Shown piece by piece: positions 48,046-56,924 of a stretch of DNA of 64,000 bases. The translations under genes and the position numbers were made by a program. The stretch spans positions 1 through 64,000 of the forward strand of contig NZ_QVMK01000003.1 in assembly GCF_010500995.1 (NCBI RefSeq), given 5' to 3'. How positions within the stretch are numbered: the stretch's first letter is position 1; every line of letters starts with the position of its first letter. The notes below the pieces were generated by a model that was not told the DNA's origin, searched no databases, and saw nothing but the letters and a program-made list of their open reading frames with translations. The DNA is from Bacteroides sp. 224. Lineage in GTDB: Bacteria; Bacteroidota; Bacteroidia; Bacteroidales; Bacteroidaceae.

Positions 48046-48053
48046 TATCTTTG
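48046..48053 (+). promoter_or_regulatory. Bacteroides -7 box for the AraC regulator
   Basis: TATCTTTG, 29 bp before the ATG at 48082. The expected -33 position falls within the divergent PAP2 promoter, so the two may compete. Confidence 0.45.
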
Positions 48054-48081
48054 TTTTTGCTAATAACACAGATTCCAATCA

Positions 48082-48981
48082 ATGACAAAGGATGATCGTT
48101 ACAAAAGATTGACAGATTGTTCGCTATGCACAAAAGCATCCGATGGTATAATGGTACTTTACAAACAAGCCAAAGGTTTCCACGCCCCATCTGATAAATG
48201 CACACAAAACTGCATGTTATTCATGTTAAAAGGTGAACTCTTAATCAATAGTGAAGAATACCCCGGTACGATATTACGTAGCGGGCAATTTATTCTTCAG
48301 GCTATTGGTTCCAAATTGGAGTTATTAGCACTCAGCAATGTAGAGTATATCATCTACTGGTTTAACGAACTCCCCCAAATCTGTGATATTCGTTTCCAGA
48401 AAGTGTTGGAAATGTCGGAAGCTCCACTTACCTATACCCCTTTAATCACCATTCCCCGATTAAGCTATTTGCTGAATGATGTAGCAGAGTATTTGCAAGA
48501 AAAAGAAAAACCCTGTGGAAAGTTCATTGAACTTAAATGTTATGAATTGATATACATCCTTACTTGCTACTACCCTCTCCCACAATTAAGTATCTTCTTT
48601 TACCCCATAAGCAGATACACCGAAAGTTTCCACTACTTCGTAATGCAGAATTACGATAAAGTGAAAAACGTGGAAGAGTTTGCACACCTGGGTGGATACA
48701 CTACCACCACCTTCCGCCGTTTATTCAAAAACATGTATGGCGAGCCCGTTTACGAATGGATACTCAACAAGAAACGCGAAGGCATTTTACAAGACCTGCA
48801 ATACACCAAACAACGAATCACGGAAATCAGTAATCGGTATGGTTTCGATTCACTTTCTCACTTCGCACACTTCTGTAAAGCATCTTTTGGAGATTCTCCC
48901 CGGGCACTACGCACACGAGCTGCCAAAGGTGAAATTCTGCAAATGCCGGCTAAGCAAGATAATAAATCATCAGAGGAGTAA
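48082..48981 (+). CDS. AraC-family transcriptional regulator
   Basis: 299 residues. The last ~100 (NVEEFAHLGGYTTTTFRRLFKNMYG, then ITEISNRYGFDSLSHFAHFCKASFGDSPRALR) form the double helix-turn-helix DNA-binding domain. The N-terminal part looks like a cupin-like sensor (MLFMLKGELLINSEEYPGTI) with a Cys-rich start (CSLCTKAS, KCTQNC). It lies directly before the rhamnogalacturonan genes, so it may contribute to their control, but nothing in the sequence proves this. Confidence 0.9.
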   Translation: MTKDDRYKRLTDCSLCTKASDGIMVLYKQAKGFHAPSDKCTQNCMLFMLKGELLINSEEYPGTILRSGQFILQAIGSKLELLALSNVEYIIYWFNELPQICDIRFQKVLEMSEAPLTYTPLITIPRLSYLLNDVAEYLQEKEKPCGKFIELKCYELIYILTCYYPLPQLSIFFYPISRYTESFHYFVMQNYDKVKNVEEFAHLGGYTTTTFRRLFKNMYGEPVYEWILNKKREGILQDLQYTKQRITEISNRYGFDSLSHFAHFCKASFGDSPRALRTRAAKGEILQMPAKQDNKSSEE

Positions 48982-49079
48982 TTGCTTAACCAGTCTCTTC
49001 CCTTTGCTCTTTCCATACATTTTGGACGGATTTACAGGTAATTGTACAAACTTATAGGATAATGACCTGCTAAAAAAAC

Positions 49080-49087
49080 TATTTTTG
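49080..49087 (+). promoter_or_regulatory. Bacteroides -7 box upstream of the lyase gene
   Basis: TATTTTTG, 78 bp before the ATG at 49165. No -33 box seen. Confidence 0.35.
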
Positions 49088-49164
49088 CTCATCCTATTAC
49101 GGGTTTGATGTATCAAAAGCTCAAGTGCTCTTTTGATCCTCACTCTCTCTAAACTTTATATATT

Positions 49165-51012
49165 ATGAAAACTAAAACTTTACTGATTCTTACCTTACTA
49201 TTTAACCTAACCTGGACAATGGCACAACCTGCCTACGATTTCACCAAACTAAAGAGAGAGAAATTAGGTCGCGGAGTAGTTGCCTTACGCGAATCTTCCA
49301 ACACTGTTTTTATCTCATGGCGTTATCTATCTTCCGACCCTATTGATATTGCCTTTCATATATATAGAAATGGAGAACGAATCACAAAAGAGCCCATTAA
49401 AACAGGAACCTTTTATCAAGACAATTACCCTGAGAATAAATCTGTAACATATCTGGTAGAACCAACAATTGAAGGAGCCGCTAAGGGCAGCTATACCCTA
49501 CCCCCAAATGCTCCTATTGGTTATCTGAACATCCCCCTCAACAAGCCAAAAGACGGAAAGACTCCCGCCGGCGATTCTTTCAGATACAGACCCAACGATG
49601 CAAGCATAGGCGATATTGATGGTGACGGCGAATACGAAATCATCCTTAAATGGGACCCTACAAACGCACACGACAATGCACACGATGGCTATACAGGTTC
49701 CGTACTCCTTGATTGCTACAAGTTAGACGGAACATTTTTATGGAGAATCGACTTGGGTCGAAACATTCGAGCCGGAGCACACTATACCCAATTCATGGTT
49801 TATGATTTGGATGGAGATAACTCTGCCGAAATTGTAATGAAAACCTCCGATGGCACGATTGACGGAAAAGGAAACATTATATGTGATGCCAACGCAGATT
49901 ACAGAGCACCCAACGGACGTATCTTGTCCGGTTCCGAATACCTAACCGTATTTAGCGGAAAAACCGGAGAGGCACTACATACCATCGACTACATTCCCCA
50001 ACGTGGAAAGCTGACAGATTGGGGCGACAACCGCGCCAACCGCAGCGATCGGTTTCTTGCCTGCATTGCCTACCTCGACGGAATACACCCCAGCGTAGTA
50101 ATGTGTAGAGGATATTATACACGCACCGTACTCGCCGCCTTCGATTGGGATGGCAAACAACTTCAAAGCCGTTGGGTATTCGACACCAATAATCCGGAAT
50201 GGAAAGATTACACCGGACAAGGAAATCACAATTTACGTGTAGGCGATGTAGACGGTGATGGCTGTGATGAAATTATTTATGGCTCATGCGCCATTAACAA
50301 CGATGGTCGTGGGCTTTATAACACACGCATGGGGCACGGAGATGCCATTCATTTAACACAGTTCGACCCCAATAATCCAAGGCTGCAAGTATTCGACTGC
50401 CACGAGAACAAACGAGACGGTACCACCTTCCGGGATGCAGAAACGGGAGTCGTTATCTGGCAAGTAAAAAGTAATACCGACGTAGGCCGTGCCATGGCAG
50501 CAGATATCGACCCCACCAATCCGGGAGTAGAAATGTGGACATGGGACTCCGGCGGTATTCGCAACACAAAAGGAGAACTCATCAACTCCAACATGAGAGG
50601 AATGTCAACCAATATGGCTGTATGGTGGGACGGAGATTTGCTTCGGGAGTTGTTAGACAGAAACAGAGTCAGCAAATACGACTGGATAGAAAAGAGATGC
50701 AAACCTTTGGTAACCTTCACAGGGGCAAGCCATAACAACGGCACCAAAGCAAATCCATGCTTACAAGGAGACATCATAGGAGACTGGCGCGAAGAGGTAT
50801 TACTCCGATCGGAAGATAATGAATCACTCAGGCTTTACATTTCGACCATTCCTACGGAATATCGCTTTCATACATTCCTCGAAGATCCGGTTTATCGCAT
50901 TAGCATCGCCACACAAAATGTAGGGTACAACCAACCTACACAGCCGGGATTTTATTTCGGTCCCGACCTGAAAGAAGGTATATTCCGCGGTTATGATTTC
51001 AACCTAAAATAA
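49165..51012 (+). CDS. Rhamnogalacturonan lyase (PL11)
   Basis: 615 residues with a signal peptide ending TWTMAQ. The N-terminal beta-sandwich (LGRGVVALRESSNTVFISWR) is followed by an eight-bladed propeller with repeated Ca-binding loops (IGDIDGDGEYEIILKWDP, YDLDGDNSAEIVMKTSDG, VGDVDGDGCDEIIYG). It cleaves the backbone of rhamnogalacturonan I in pectin by beta-elimination. The rhaM gene is 8 bp downstream and the hybrid regulator follows, making a small pectin-response unit. No SusC/SusD pair is nearby. Confidence 0.93.
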   Translation: MKTKTLLILTLLFNLTWTMAQPAYDFTKLKREKLGRGVVALRESSNTVFISWRYLSSDPIDIAFHIYRNGERITKEPIKTGTFYQDNYPENKSVTYLVEPTIEGAAKGSYTLPPNAPIGYLNIPLNKPKDGKTPAGDSFRYRPNDASIGDIDGDGEYEIILKWDPTNAHDNAHDGYTGSVLLDCYKLDGTFLWRIDLGRNIRAGAHYTQFMVYDLDGDNSAEIVMKTSDGTIDGKGNIICDANADYRAPNGRILSGSEYLTVFSGKTGEALHTIDYIPQRGKLTDWGDNRANRSDRFLACIAYLDGIHPSVVMCRGYYTRTVLAAFDWDGKQLQSRWVFDTNNPEWKDYTGQGNHNLRVGDVDGDGCDEIIYGSCAINNDGRGLYNTRMGHGDAIHLTQFDPNNPRLQVFDCHENKRDGTTFRDAETGVVIWQVKSNTDVGRAMAADIDPTNPGVEMWTWDSGGIRNTKGELINSNMRGMSTNMAVWWDGDLLRELLDRNRVSKYDWIEKRCKPLVTFTGASHNNGTKANPCLQGDIIGDWREEVLLRSEDNESLRLYISTIPTEYRFHTFLEDPVYRISIATQNVGYNQPTQPGFYFGPDLKEGIFRGYDFNLK

Positions 51013-51020
51013 AAAACACC

Positions 51021-51335
51021 ATGAAACGAGAAGCATTCAAGATGTATCTAAAGCCCGGATGCGAGGCAGAGTACGAGAAAAGACACAGCGAAATCTGGCC
51101 CGAACTCCAGAAGCTATTATCCGATAATGGAGTGTACGACTACTCTATTTTCTGGGACAAGGAAACCAATGTTCTTTTTGCAAGCCAGAAAGTAAAAGGC
51201 GAGGAATCTTCGCAAGATATGGGCATCAACCCCATTGTACAAAAATGGTGGGCATACATGGCAGACATCATGGAAACCAATCCGGATAACTCGCCCGTTT
51301 CTATTCCACTGAAAGAAGTTTTTAGAATGGAATGA
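51021..51335 (+). CDS. rhaM: L-rhamnose mutarotase
   Basis: 104 residues, the standard RhaM length. REAFKMYLKPGCEAEYEKRHSEIWPEL contains the catalytic His, and VYDYSIFWDKETNVLFA and WWAYMADIMETNPDNSPV match the conserved sites. It interconverts alpha and beta L-rhamnose, released from rhamnogalacturonan. Cytoplasmic. Paired with the lyase in one transcript. Confidence 0.93.
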   Translation: MKREAFKMYLKPGCEAEYEKRHSEIWPELQKLLSDNGVYDYSIFWDKETNVLFASQKVKGEESSQDMGINPIVQKWWAYMADIMETNPDNSPVSIPLKEVFRME

Positions 51336-51439
51336 CCCCCGTTATTGGCAGAAATCGCAAAAAAGGTTTATCAATATGATGAAAATTGCACTTATCTTAT
51401 TAATTTTGGATATCTAAACAATATGAAGAACAGGAGAGT

Positions 51440-54400
51440 ATGAATCTAAGACTAATAAGCTTTTTCTTCCTTTTACTATCAACCATCCATTTATTTGCTT
51501 CTATTGAAATCAGTTCCAAACAAATTACAATAGCAGATGGATTGGCCAACAATACTGTTCGGCATTTTATGCAAGATAGTAAAGGGTTTATTTGGTTAGG
51601 CACTTTCAATGGTTTGAACAGGTATGATGGCAACTCTTTTATTTCTTACTACCCATCATCAGGCAAATCTCTATCATTGGCCGAAAGAAAAGTACACTCG
51701 CTGGATGAAGATAAGAATGGATTTCTTTGGATATATTTCGCTTCCGAGCAATTTAGTTGCTACGACTTGAAAAGTGCCTGCTTTGTAGATTATACAGGCA
51801 GCGGCGAATACATGCAGAAGTACTCCAGCAAGATATACACCACCAATAATATTTGGCTATGGCACGATCAGAACGGAGCACGAAAAGTAACTTATGACAA
51901 AGAGAAGTTCAAATCGGTTACTTACCGGGTTGAAAAAGGAAACCTGCCCAGCAACAAAATCAATTTCATTACAGAAGGTACAGATGGCATTGTATGGATT
52001 GGCACAAGCAAAGGCCTGATTCGTATAGAGAATGATTCCGAGAAGCTAATTAACAACAAAGAAAACTTCCATCACCTAATTAACCACAATGGGCAGACGT
52101 ACTTTTACACCAACGATCATAAAGTATTCTTATTCGACGCATCAACCTCCAAAGTTATTGAACAAACCCAACTTTCCTCTAATCCCAGCATTACCGGCAA
52201 TCTGTTGCTGAAAGATAAATGGATCATATTTACCAAGGAAGGAACATTCCGTTATGACTTTTCCTCTCAAAAGCTATTGCCCGACCATACACTTTTAGGA
52301 GAAAACATTCAAGATGGAATTGTAACCATCGACAACAAAAAGAATCTATGGATCTCCAACCATACAGGTCAGGTTTGGTACATCAATACCGAAACAGAAA
52401 AAACCAAAAAGCTCCAACTGATTGCTCCGGAAAAGATGGGTTACATCGACTATGAGCGTTATCGCTTTGTTCACGACTCACGAAATATTGTTTGGATATC
52501 TACTTATGGAAATGGGTTATTTGCCTACGACCTTGAGAAAGATAAATTAAATCATTTTACAGCCGGCATGAGTGGGTTCAGCCATATCAATTCCGATTAT
52601 CTGCTCTCTATTATGGAAGACCGTTCGGGAGAGATTTGGGTGAGTTGCGAGTTTGCCGGTATCTCGCGTATATCTGTTATTAATGAAGGTTCCTACCGTT
52701 ATTTCCCCGAGAATCCCAACTTACTGGACCGTTCGAATACCATTCGCATGGCTGCCGTGGTTAATGATAATGAAATATGGATAGGTACCCGCCAGGGAGG
52801 ATTATACAAGTACGATGCCGATTTTAACCTGATACACTCCAAAACAGATTTCCACTCTAACATTTATGCTATTGCCAAAGATGCCGAGGAAAAAACCTGG
52901 TTGGGTACCCGCGGTGATGGACTTTGTGTTGACGATAAATGGTATACGTATGATCCGTCAAACCCTTATTCTATCAGGAATAACAACATCTTCTGCTTTC
53001 TGAAAGATAGCAAACAGAGAATGTGGATAGGTACCTTTGGCGGTGGTTTAAACCTGGCACGAAAAGAGGAAGGAGAAGATAAATACAAGTTCTCTTATTT
53101 CTTCCATCAGAATTACAGTCAAAGATTTATTCGTTCCATCTGCGAAGACAATAACGGAATGGTATGGATGGGAACCAGCGAAGGTCTTTATATCTTCCAG
53201 CCGGACTCTTTGATTGCCAACTCCAACAATTATTTTCATTACAACTATGAAAGCGGAGACTTACAAGGAGGAGAAGTCAAATATTTATTTAACGACAGCA
53301 AAGGGAACATTTGGTTTACAGCCTCGGGAGCCGGATTCAGTTTCTGCCCACTACCTGAAGAGTACGATTCTTATCGCTCGCTCAACTTTAAGCATTATGG
53401 TACTAAAGACGGGCTCTGCAATGATGTTGTTCAAACCATAGCAGAAGATAAGCAAGGTAATATCTGGCTGTCTACCGAATACGGTATTTCCAAGTTTACT
53501 CAATCGGAGAATATTTTCGAGAACTATTTCTTCTCTGCCTACTCGCAAGGCAATGTTTATACAGAAAGCTCCGTTTGCCAATGCAAGAATGGGAAAATAC
53601 TGTTTGGTTCTAATTACGGGTTCGTTGTTTTCGATCCTAAAACAGTGAAGAAATCTTCTATGTCGTTCCCCGTTGTCTTTACCAACATCAACGTAAACGG
53701 CATCAATATGCTTCCGGGAGATCCGGACTCTCCGCTCTCGCAATCGTTGGCATACTCCGAAGAACTTTCGCTGAAGCACAACCAGAACTCCATCGTTATT
53801 GACTTTTCATCATTCAATTATGCTGATGACGGACAAACCAAATACTCCTATAAGCTTGCCCATTATGATAAGAACTGGAGTAGCCCATCTACTCTGAGTT
53901 TTGCTACTTATAAAATGCTTCCTCCGGGAAACTACAAATTAATGGTTAAGTCGTGCAACAGTTCCGGTATATGGAATGACCATGTTTCTTCATTGAGCAT
54001 CATCATCACTCCCCCATTCTACCTCACAGGTTGGGCTTTCTTACTTTATGCGCTCTTTATTATTGCAGCTTTAGTATTTACAGTTCGGATAATGCGCAAC
54101 TTCAACCGGTTAAACAACAGGATTGCAGTTGAAAAACAACTCACAGAATACAAGTTGGTTTTCTTTACCAACATCTCGCATGAGTTCCGCACCCCACTAA
54201 CGCTTATACAGGGAGCCATCGACCGTATCCGCCGAATCGACAGCAGCATACCTAAAGAGTTTTCTTATCCCCTGCAAACCATGGAGAAAAGCACCAGGCG
54301 TATGCTTCGGTTAATCGATCAATTGCTCGAATTTCGTAAGATGCAGAATAACAAACTGGCTCTCTCATTAGAGAAAACAGATGTGGTGGCCATGCTTTAC

Positions 54401-55696
54401 GAAATTTTCCTAAGCTTTGAAGATATGGCCGAGTCTAAAAACATGGACTTCCAGTTTATTCCGTCTGTTACCTCTCATAAAATGTATATAGATAAAGGCA
54501 AGCTCGATAAGATGACTTATAATTTACTATCCAATGCATTCAAATATACTCCACAGGGAGGAAAAATCTGCTTATACGTACAAATAGACGAAGACCGGAA
54601 CGTTTTGGAGATACAAGTAACCGATACAGGAGTCGGAATCCCCAAAGAGAAAAGAGATGAACTATTTAAAAGATTCATGCAAAGCAGCTTCTCCGGGCAA
54701 AGTGTGGGTGTAGGTCTTCATCTTACCCATGAATTGGTTCAGGTACATAAAGGAGAAATCTCCTACAAAGAAAACAAAGGCGGAGGCTCTATATTCACCG
54801 TTTCATTGCCATTAGATGAAAGTGCTTATGAAGAAAAAGACTTCCTCATTGCCAATGATCTATTAAACCAGGAAAAGCAGAGCATTCTATTAGAGAATAC
54901 AAACAAACCGCTGGATATCAAACCTAATCCGCTCAATAAACAAAAGATACTTGTTATTGAAGATGATATAGATGTTCGCCAATATTTACTGGAGGAACTA
55001 AGACACTATTTCCAGGTAGAAACTGCAGATAACGGTATTGCCGGCCTCGAAAAAGCGAAAAGTACAGAGCCAGATTTAATCGTTTGTGATGTCTTAATGC
55101 CTGGTATGAATGGCTATGAAGTAACCCGCAAACTAAAAACAGAGTTTGTGACGAGCCACATTCCAGTAATTCTATTGACAGCGCTTGCGCTTCCGGAAAA
55201 CCATCTGGAAGGAATTGAAAGTGGAGCGGATGCTTACTTATCGAAGCCATTTAGTATCCGCTTATTGCTGGCCCGTATTGTAAAATTATTGGAACAACGA
55301 GAGAAACTTAAAGAAAAATTCTCGGAGGAACCAGGCATTGTGCGAACAGCCATTTATGGATCTGACAGAGATAAGGAATTCGTTGATCAACTACATTCCA
55401 TTTTAAGTGAGAATTTATCTAATTCACACTTCTCGGTAGATGAATTTGCCACCTTAATGGATTTAGGTCGTACGGTATTCTATAGGAAGGTGAAAGGGGT
55501 GACTGGTTATTCTCCAAACGAATATCTGCGCATCATGCGTATGAAGAAAGCAGCGGAACTTTTGTTGGTTGGTAATCTGAGCGTTTCGGAGGTTTCGTAT
55601 AAGGTAGGGATTGATGATCCGTTCTATTTTAGCAAATGCTTTAAGGCACAGTTTGGGGTGGCGCCTTCGGTTTATCAGAAGGGGAAGCAGGAGTAA
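51440..55696 (+). CDS. Hybrid two-component system sensor/regulator (HTCS)
   Basis: 1418 residues. Signal peptide; two-propeller periplasmic sensor made of Reg_prop repeats with the signature WIGT or WLGT (many copies, ~50-700) and a YYY domain (~760-840); a transmembrane helix at ~865; HisKA with FTNISHEFRTPLTLI (His914); HATPase_c with GVGIPKEKRDELFKRF; a receiver domain with VCDVLMPGMNGYE (Asp1217); and an AraC-type DNA-binding domain at the C-terminus. HTCS proteins sense oligosaccharides in the periplasm and switch on polysaccharide utilisation loci; the neighbour genes suggest pectin (rhamnogalacturonan) fragments. Confidence 0.95.
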   Translation: MNLRLISFFFLLLSTIHLFASIEISSKQITIADGLANNTVRHFMQDSKGFIWLGTFNGLNRYDGNSFISYYPSSGKSLSLAERKVHSLDEDKNGFLWIYFASEQFSCYDLKSACFVDYTGSGEYMQKYSSKIYTTNNIWLWHDQNGARKVTYDKEKFKSVTYRVEKGNLPSNKINFITEGTDGIVWIGTSKGLIRIENDSEKLINNKENFHHLINHNGQTYFYTNDHKVFLFDASTSKVIEQTQLSSNPSITGNLLLKDKWIIFTKEGTFRYDFSSQKLLPDHTLLGENIQDGIVTIDNKKNLWISNHTGQVWYINTETEKTKKLQLIAPEKMGYIDYERYRFVHDSRNIVWISTYGNGLFAYDLEKDKLNHFTAGMSGFSHINSDYLLSIMEDRSGEIWVSCEFAGISRISVINEGSYRYFPENPNLLDRSNTIRMAAVVNDNEIWIGTRQGGLYKYDADFNLIHSKTDFHSNIYAIAKDAEEKTWLGTRGDGLCVDDKWYTYDPSNPYSIRNNNIFCFLKDSKQRMWIGTFGGGLNLARKEEGEDKYKFSYFFHQNYSQRFIRSICEDNNGMVWMGTSEGLYIFQPDSLIANSNNYFHYNYESGDLQGGEVKYLFNDSKGNIWFTASGAGFSFCPLPEEYDSYRSLNFKHYGTKDGLCNDVVQTIAEDKQGNIWLSTEYGISKFTQSENIFENYFFSAYSQGNVYTESSVCQCKNGKILFGSNYGFVVFDPKTVKKSSMSFPVVFTNINVNGINMLPGDPDSPLSQSLAYSEELSLKHNQNSIVIDFSSFNYADDGQTKYSYKLAHYDKNWSSPSTLSFATYKMLPPGNYKLMVKSCNSSGIWNDHVSSLSIIITPPFYLTGWAFLLYALFIIAALVFTVRIMRNFNRLNNRIAVEKQLTEYKLVFFTNISHEFRTPLTLIQGAIDRIRRIDSSIPKEFSYPLQTMEKSTRRMLRLIDQLLEFRKMQNNKLALSLEKTDVVAMLYEIFLSFEDMAESKNMDFQFIPSVTSHKMYIDKGKLDKMTYNLLSNAFKYTPQGGKICLYVQIDEDRNVLEIQVTDTGVGIPKEKRDELFKRFMQSSFSGQSVGVGLHLTHELVQVHKGEISYKENKGGGSIFTVSLPLDESAYEEKDFLIANDLLNQEKQSILLENTNKPLDIKPNPLNKQKILVIEDDIDVRQYLLEELRHYFQVETADNGIAGLEKAKSTEPDLIVCDVLMPGMNGYEVTRKLKTEFVTSHIPVILLTALALPENHLEGIESGADAYLSKPFSIRLLLARIVKLLEQREKLKEKFSEEPGIVRTAIYGSDRDKEFVDQLHSILSENLSNSHFSVDEFATLMDLGRTVFYRKVKGVTGYSPNEYLRIMRMKKAAELLLVGNLSVSEVSYKVGIDDPFYFSKCFKAQFGVAPSVYQKGKQE

Positions 55697-55704
55697 GAAA
55701 AGTA

Positions 55705-56181
55705 TTAGCTCTTATACCTTATAAAGATTATCAATCCCAAAATAGCACATCCTCCAATCATAATGAGTGCTTTTTGCCATTTGCTGAATCCCCTTATCTC
55801 TTTTTTCCGGGATTCAGCTTCTATCTTAGTTTCTATCTGCGAATTGGAAATAACTTCAGTGTTTATTACATCCTCTTCACAATGATAGACACTGGATGCT
55901 TCATTAACTTCAGTATCCTTGCTAATTTTAATTTCTGTTTGTTCTATCATATGTTCATTTGCATCATACTTCAAGTGCGTAATATCTATATTCAATTTTT
56001 CGTTCGTAAGCCTTTCGATAATCTGTTCTGATAATTTAATCAGCTCCTGCTCATTCGTTAATAAGAGGTCGTTACTCTCATTTGTTTCAATATTCAATTT
56101 AGAGTCGTTAATTACTTTTTGGGGTGATTTACAACTGCAACAAAGAATAAAAACAAGTGCGATATATATGAGTAACTTCAT
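55705..56181 (-). CDS. Small lipoprotein with C-terminal membrane helix
   Basis: 158 residues. Lipobox-like signal (FILCCSC, Cys17) followed by a long charged region with coiled-coil character (EQELIKLSEQIIERLTNEKL, EIKISKDTEV) and a C-terminal transmembrane segment (ALIMIGGCAILGLIIFI). Two anchors at opposite ends recall o-spanin/i-spanin-like phage lysis proteins. Its start overlaps the stop of the amidase remnant by ATGA, and the pair amidase plus small lipoprotein is a cassette common in Bacteroides genomes. Function uncertain. Confidence 0.6.
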   Translation of the reverse strand: MKLLIYIALVFILCCSCKSPQKVINDSKLNIETNESNDLLLTNEQELIKLSEQIIERLTNEKLNIDITHLKYDANEHMIEQTEIKISKDTEVNEASSVYHCEEDVINTEVISNSQIETKIEAESRKKEIRGFSKWQKALIMIGGCAILGLIIFIRYKS

Positions 56182-56426
56182 AATCTAAATTCTTCTTTAA
56201 CATTAAAACAAGGACATGCTTTATTGGCAAATTCGCTATGTCCGTGAATAGTAGCATCTGGATATTTTTTCTGCAGATTATAAACAAGCTCCTTAAGCTT
56301 ACTTTTTTGCAGAACAGTACGTGTATCTTTAGGATTACCATTTGAATCTAATCCTCCAATATAGCAAATACCAATAGAGTGAGCATTTTGACCTACTGTA
56401 TGCGCGCCTATTTTAGATTCGGGACT
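56178..56426 (-). pseudogene. Truncated N-acetylmuramoyl-L-alanine amidase
   Basis: The frame runs from a TGA at 56427-56429 to the TGA at 56178 and encodes only the C-terminal half of a T7-lysozyme-like amidase: IGAHTVGQNAHSIGICYIGG, then PKDTRTVLQ and HGHSEFANKACPCF, the latter with the zinc-ligand His and Cys. The N-terminal part with the first zinc ligand is missing and there is no start codon, so the gene is broken. The break lies just 3' of a repeat pair at 56481-56521 that looks like an insertion-sequence end. Confidence 0.8.
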
Positions 56427-56480
56427 TCATTGTTGCCCTTGCTTTTTTAGCATGCAAAGGTCGGTTTATACTTACTATGG

Positions 56481-56521
56481 TGGCGCACTTTTCAATTGGA
56501 ATACTGGCGCACTTTTCAATT
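56481..56521. repeat. Paired 17-bp direct repeat, IS21-like end
   Basis: tggcgcacttttcaatt occurs at 56481-56497 and again at 56505-56521, start-to-start 24 bp. Closely spaced repeats inside an end are typical of IS21-family elements. No transposase (IstA/IstB) is present, so only an end or scar remains. Family assignment is inference. Confidence 0.5.
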
Positions 56522-56718
56522 AGTATCTACAGCTGAATGCTTATAATGGAAATTATCCCTGTCGCATTTTTTGTATTTTACCGTGTTTTTTACGTGTAGG
56601 ACATAGCGCACAGTTTAGCGAGTTCGGCTAATGCCAAGGCCATCTATTGTCGCAAAACATATTTTATGCTAGGAAAGATACTCAAAAGCTTTTTGAGAAA
56701 TTTATGCGTTGCCCGCAC

Positions 56719-56744
56719 CGATTTAGGCATGTATGCCTAAATCG
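56719..56744. repeat. 26-bp perfect palindrome with 2-nt centre
   Basis: cgatttaggcat (56719-56730) and its exact complement atgcctaaatcg (56733-56744) are separated by gt. Not a typical terminator. It could be an operator or a recombination site. Confidence 0.6.
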
Positions 56745-56841
56745 ACAACGATAAAAAAACAATCTGGATGATGGAGGTGACTCTATAGGGGATGATTTAA
56801 GATCTTTCCGCTTTATATTTTCATGGTCGGAAGCGATTTAG

Positions 56842-56877
56842 AAAAACCTTCTTGATAGGATATTGAGAAGGCTTTTT
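56842..56877 (-). terminator. Terminator of the GT/LanC-like operon
   Basis: On the minus strand AAAAAGCCTTCT and AAGAAGGTTTTTC form a stem around a 12-nt loop, with a T run. It lies 48 bp after the stop of the LanC-like gene, the last of the operon. Confidence 0.7.
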
Positions 56878-56924
56878 GGATGTGCTACGAACAATTAAAA
56901 TGATAATCATTGAAGACATTTACA

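Larger units (their letters stand above)
56426..56924. other. Non-coding, scarred junction region
   Basis: No plausible gene. It holds the direct repeats at 56481-56521, a 26-bp palindrome at 56719 and a terminator at 56842. It separates the broken amidase cassette from the AT-rich glycosyltransferase/LanC operon and probably records loss or replacement of DNA. Confidence 0.6.
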
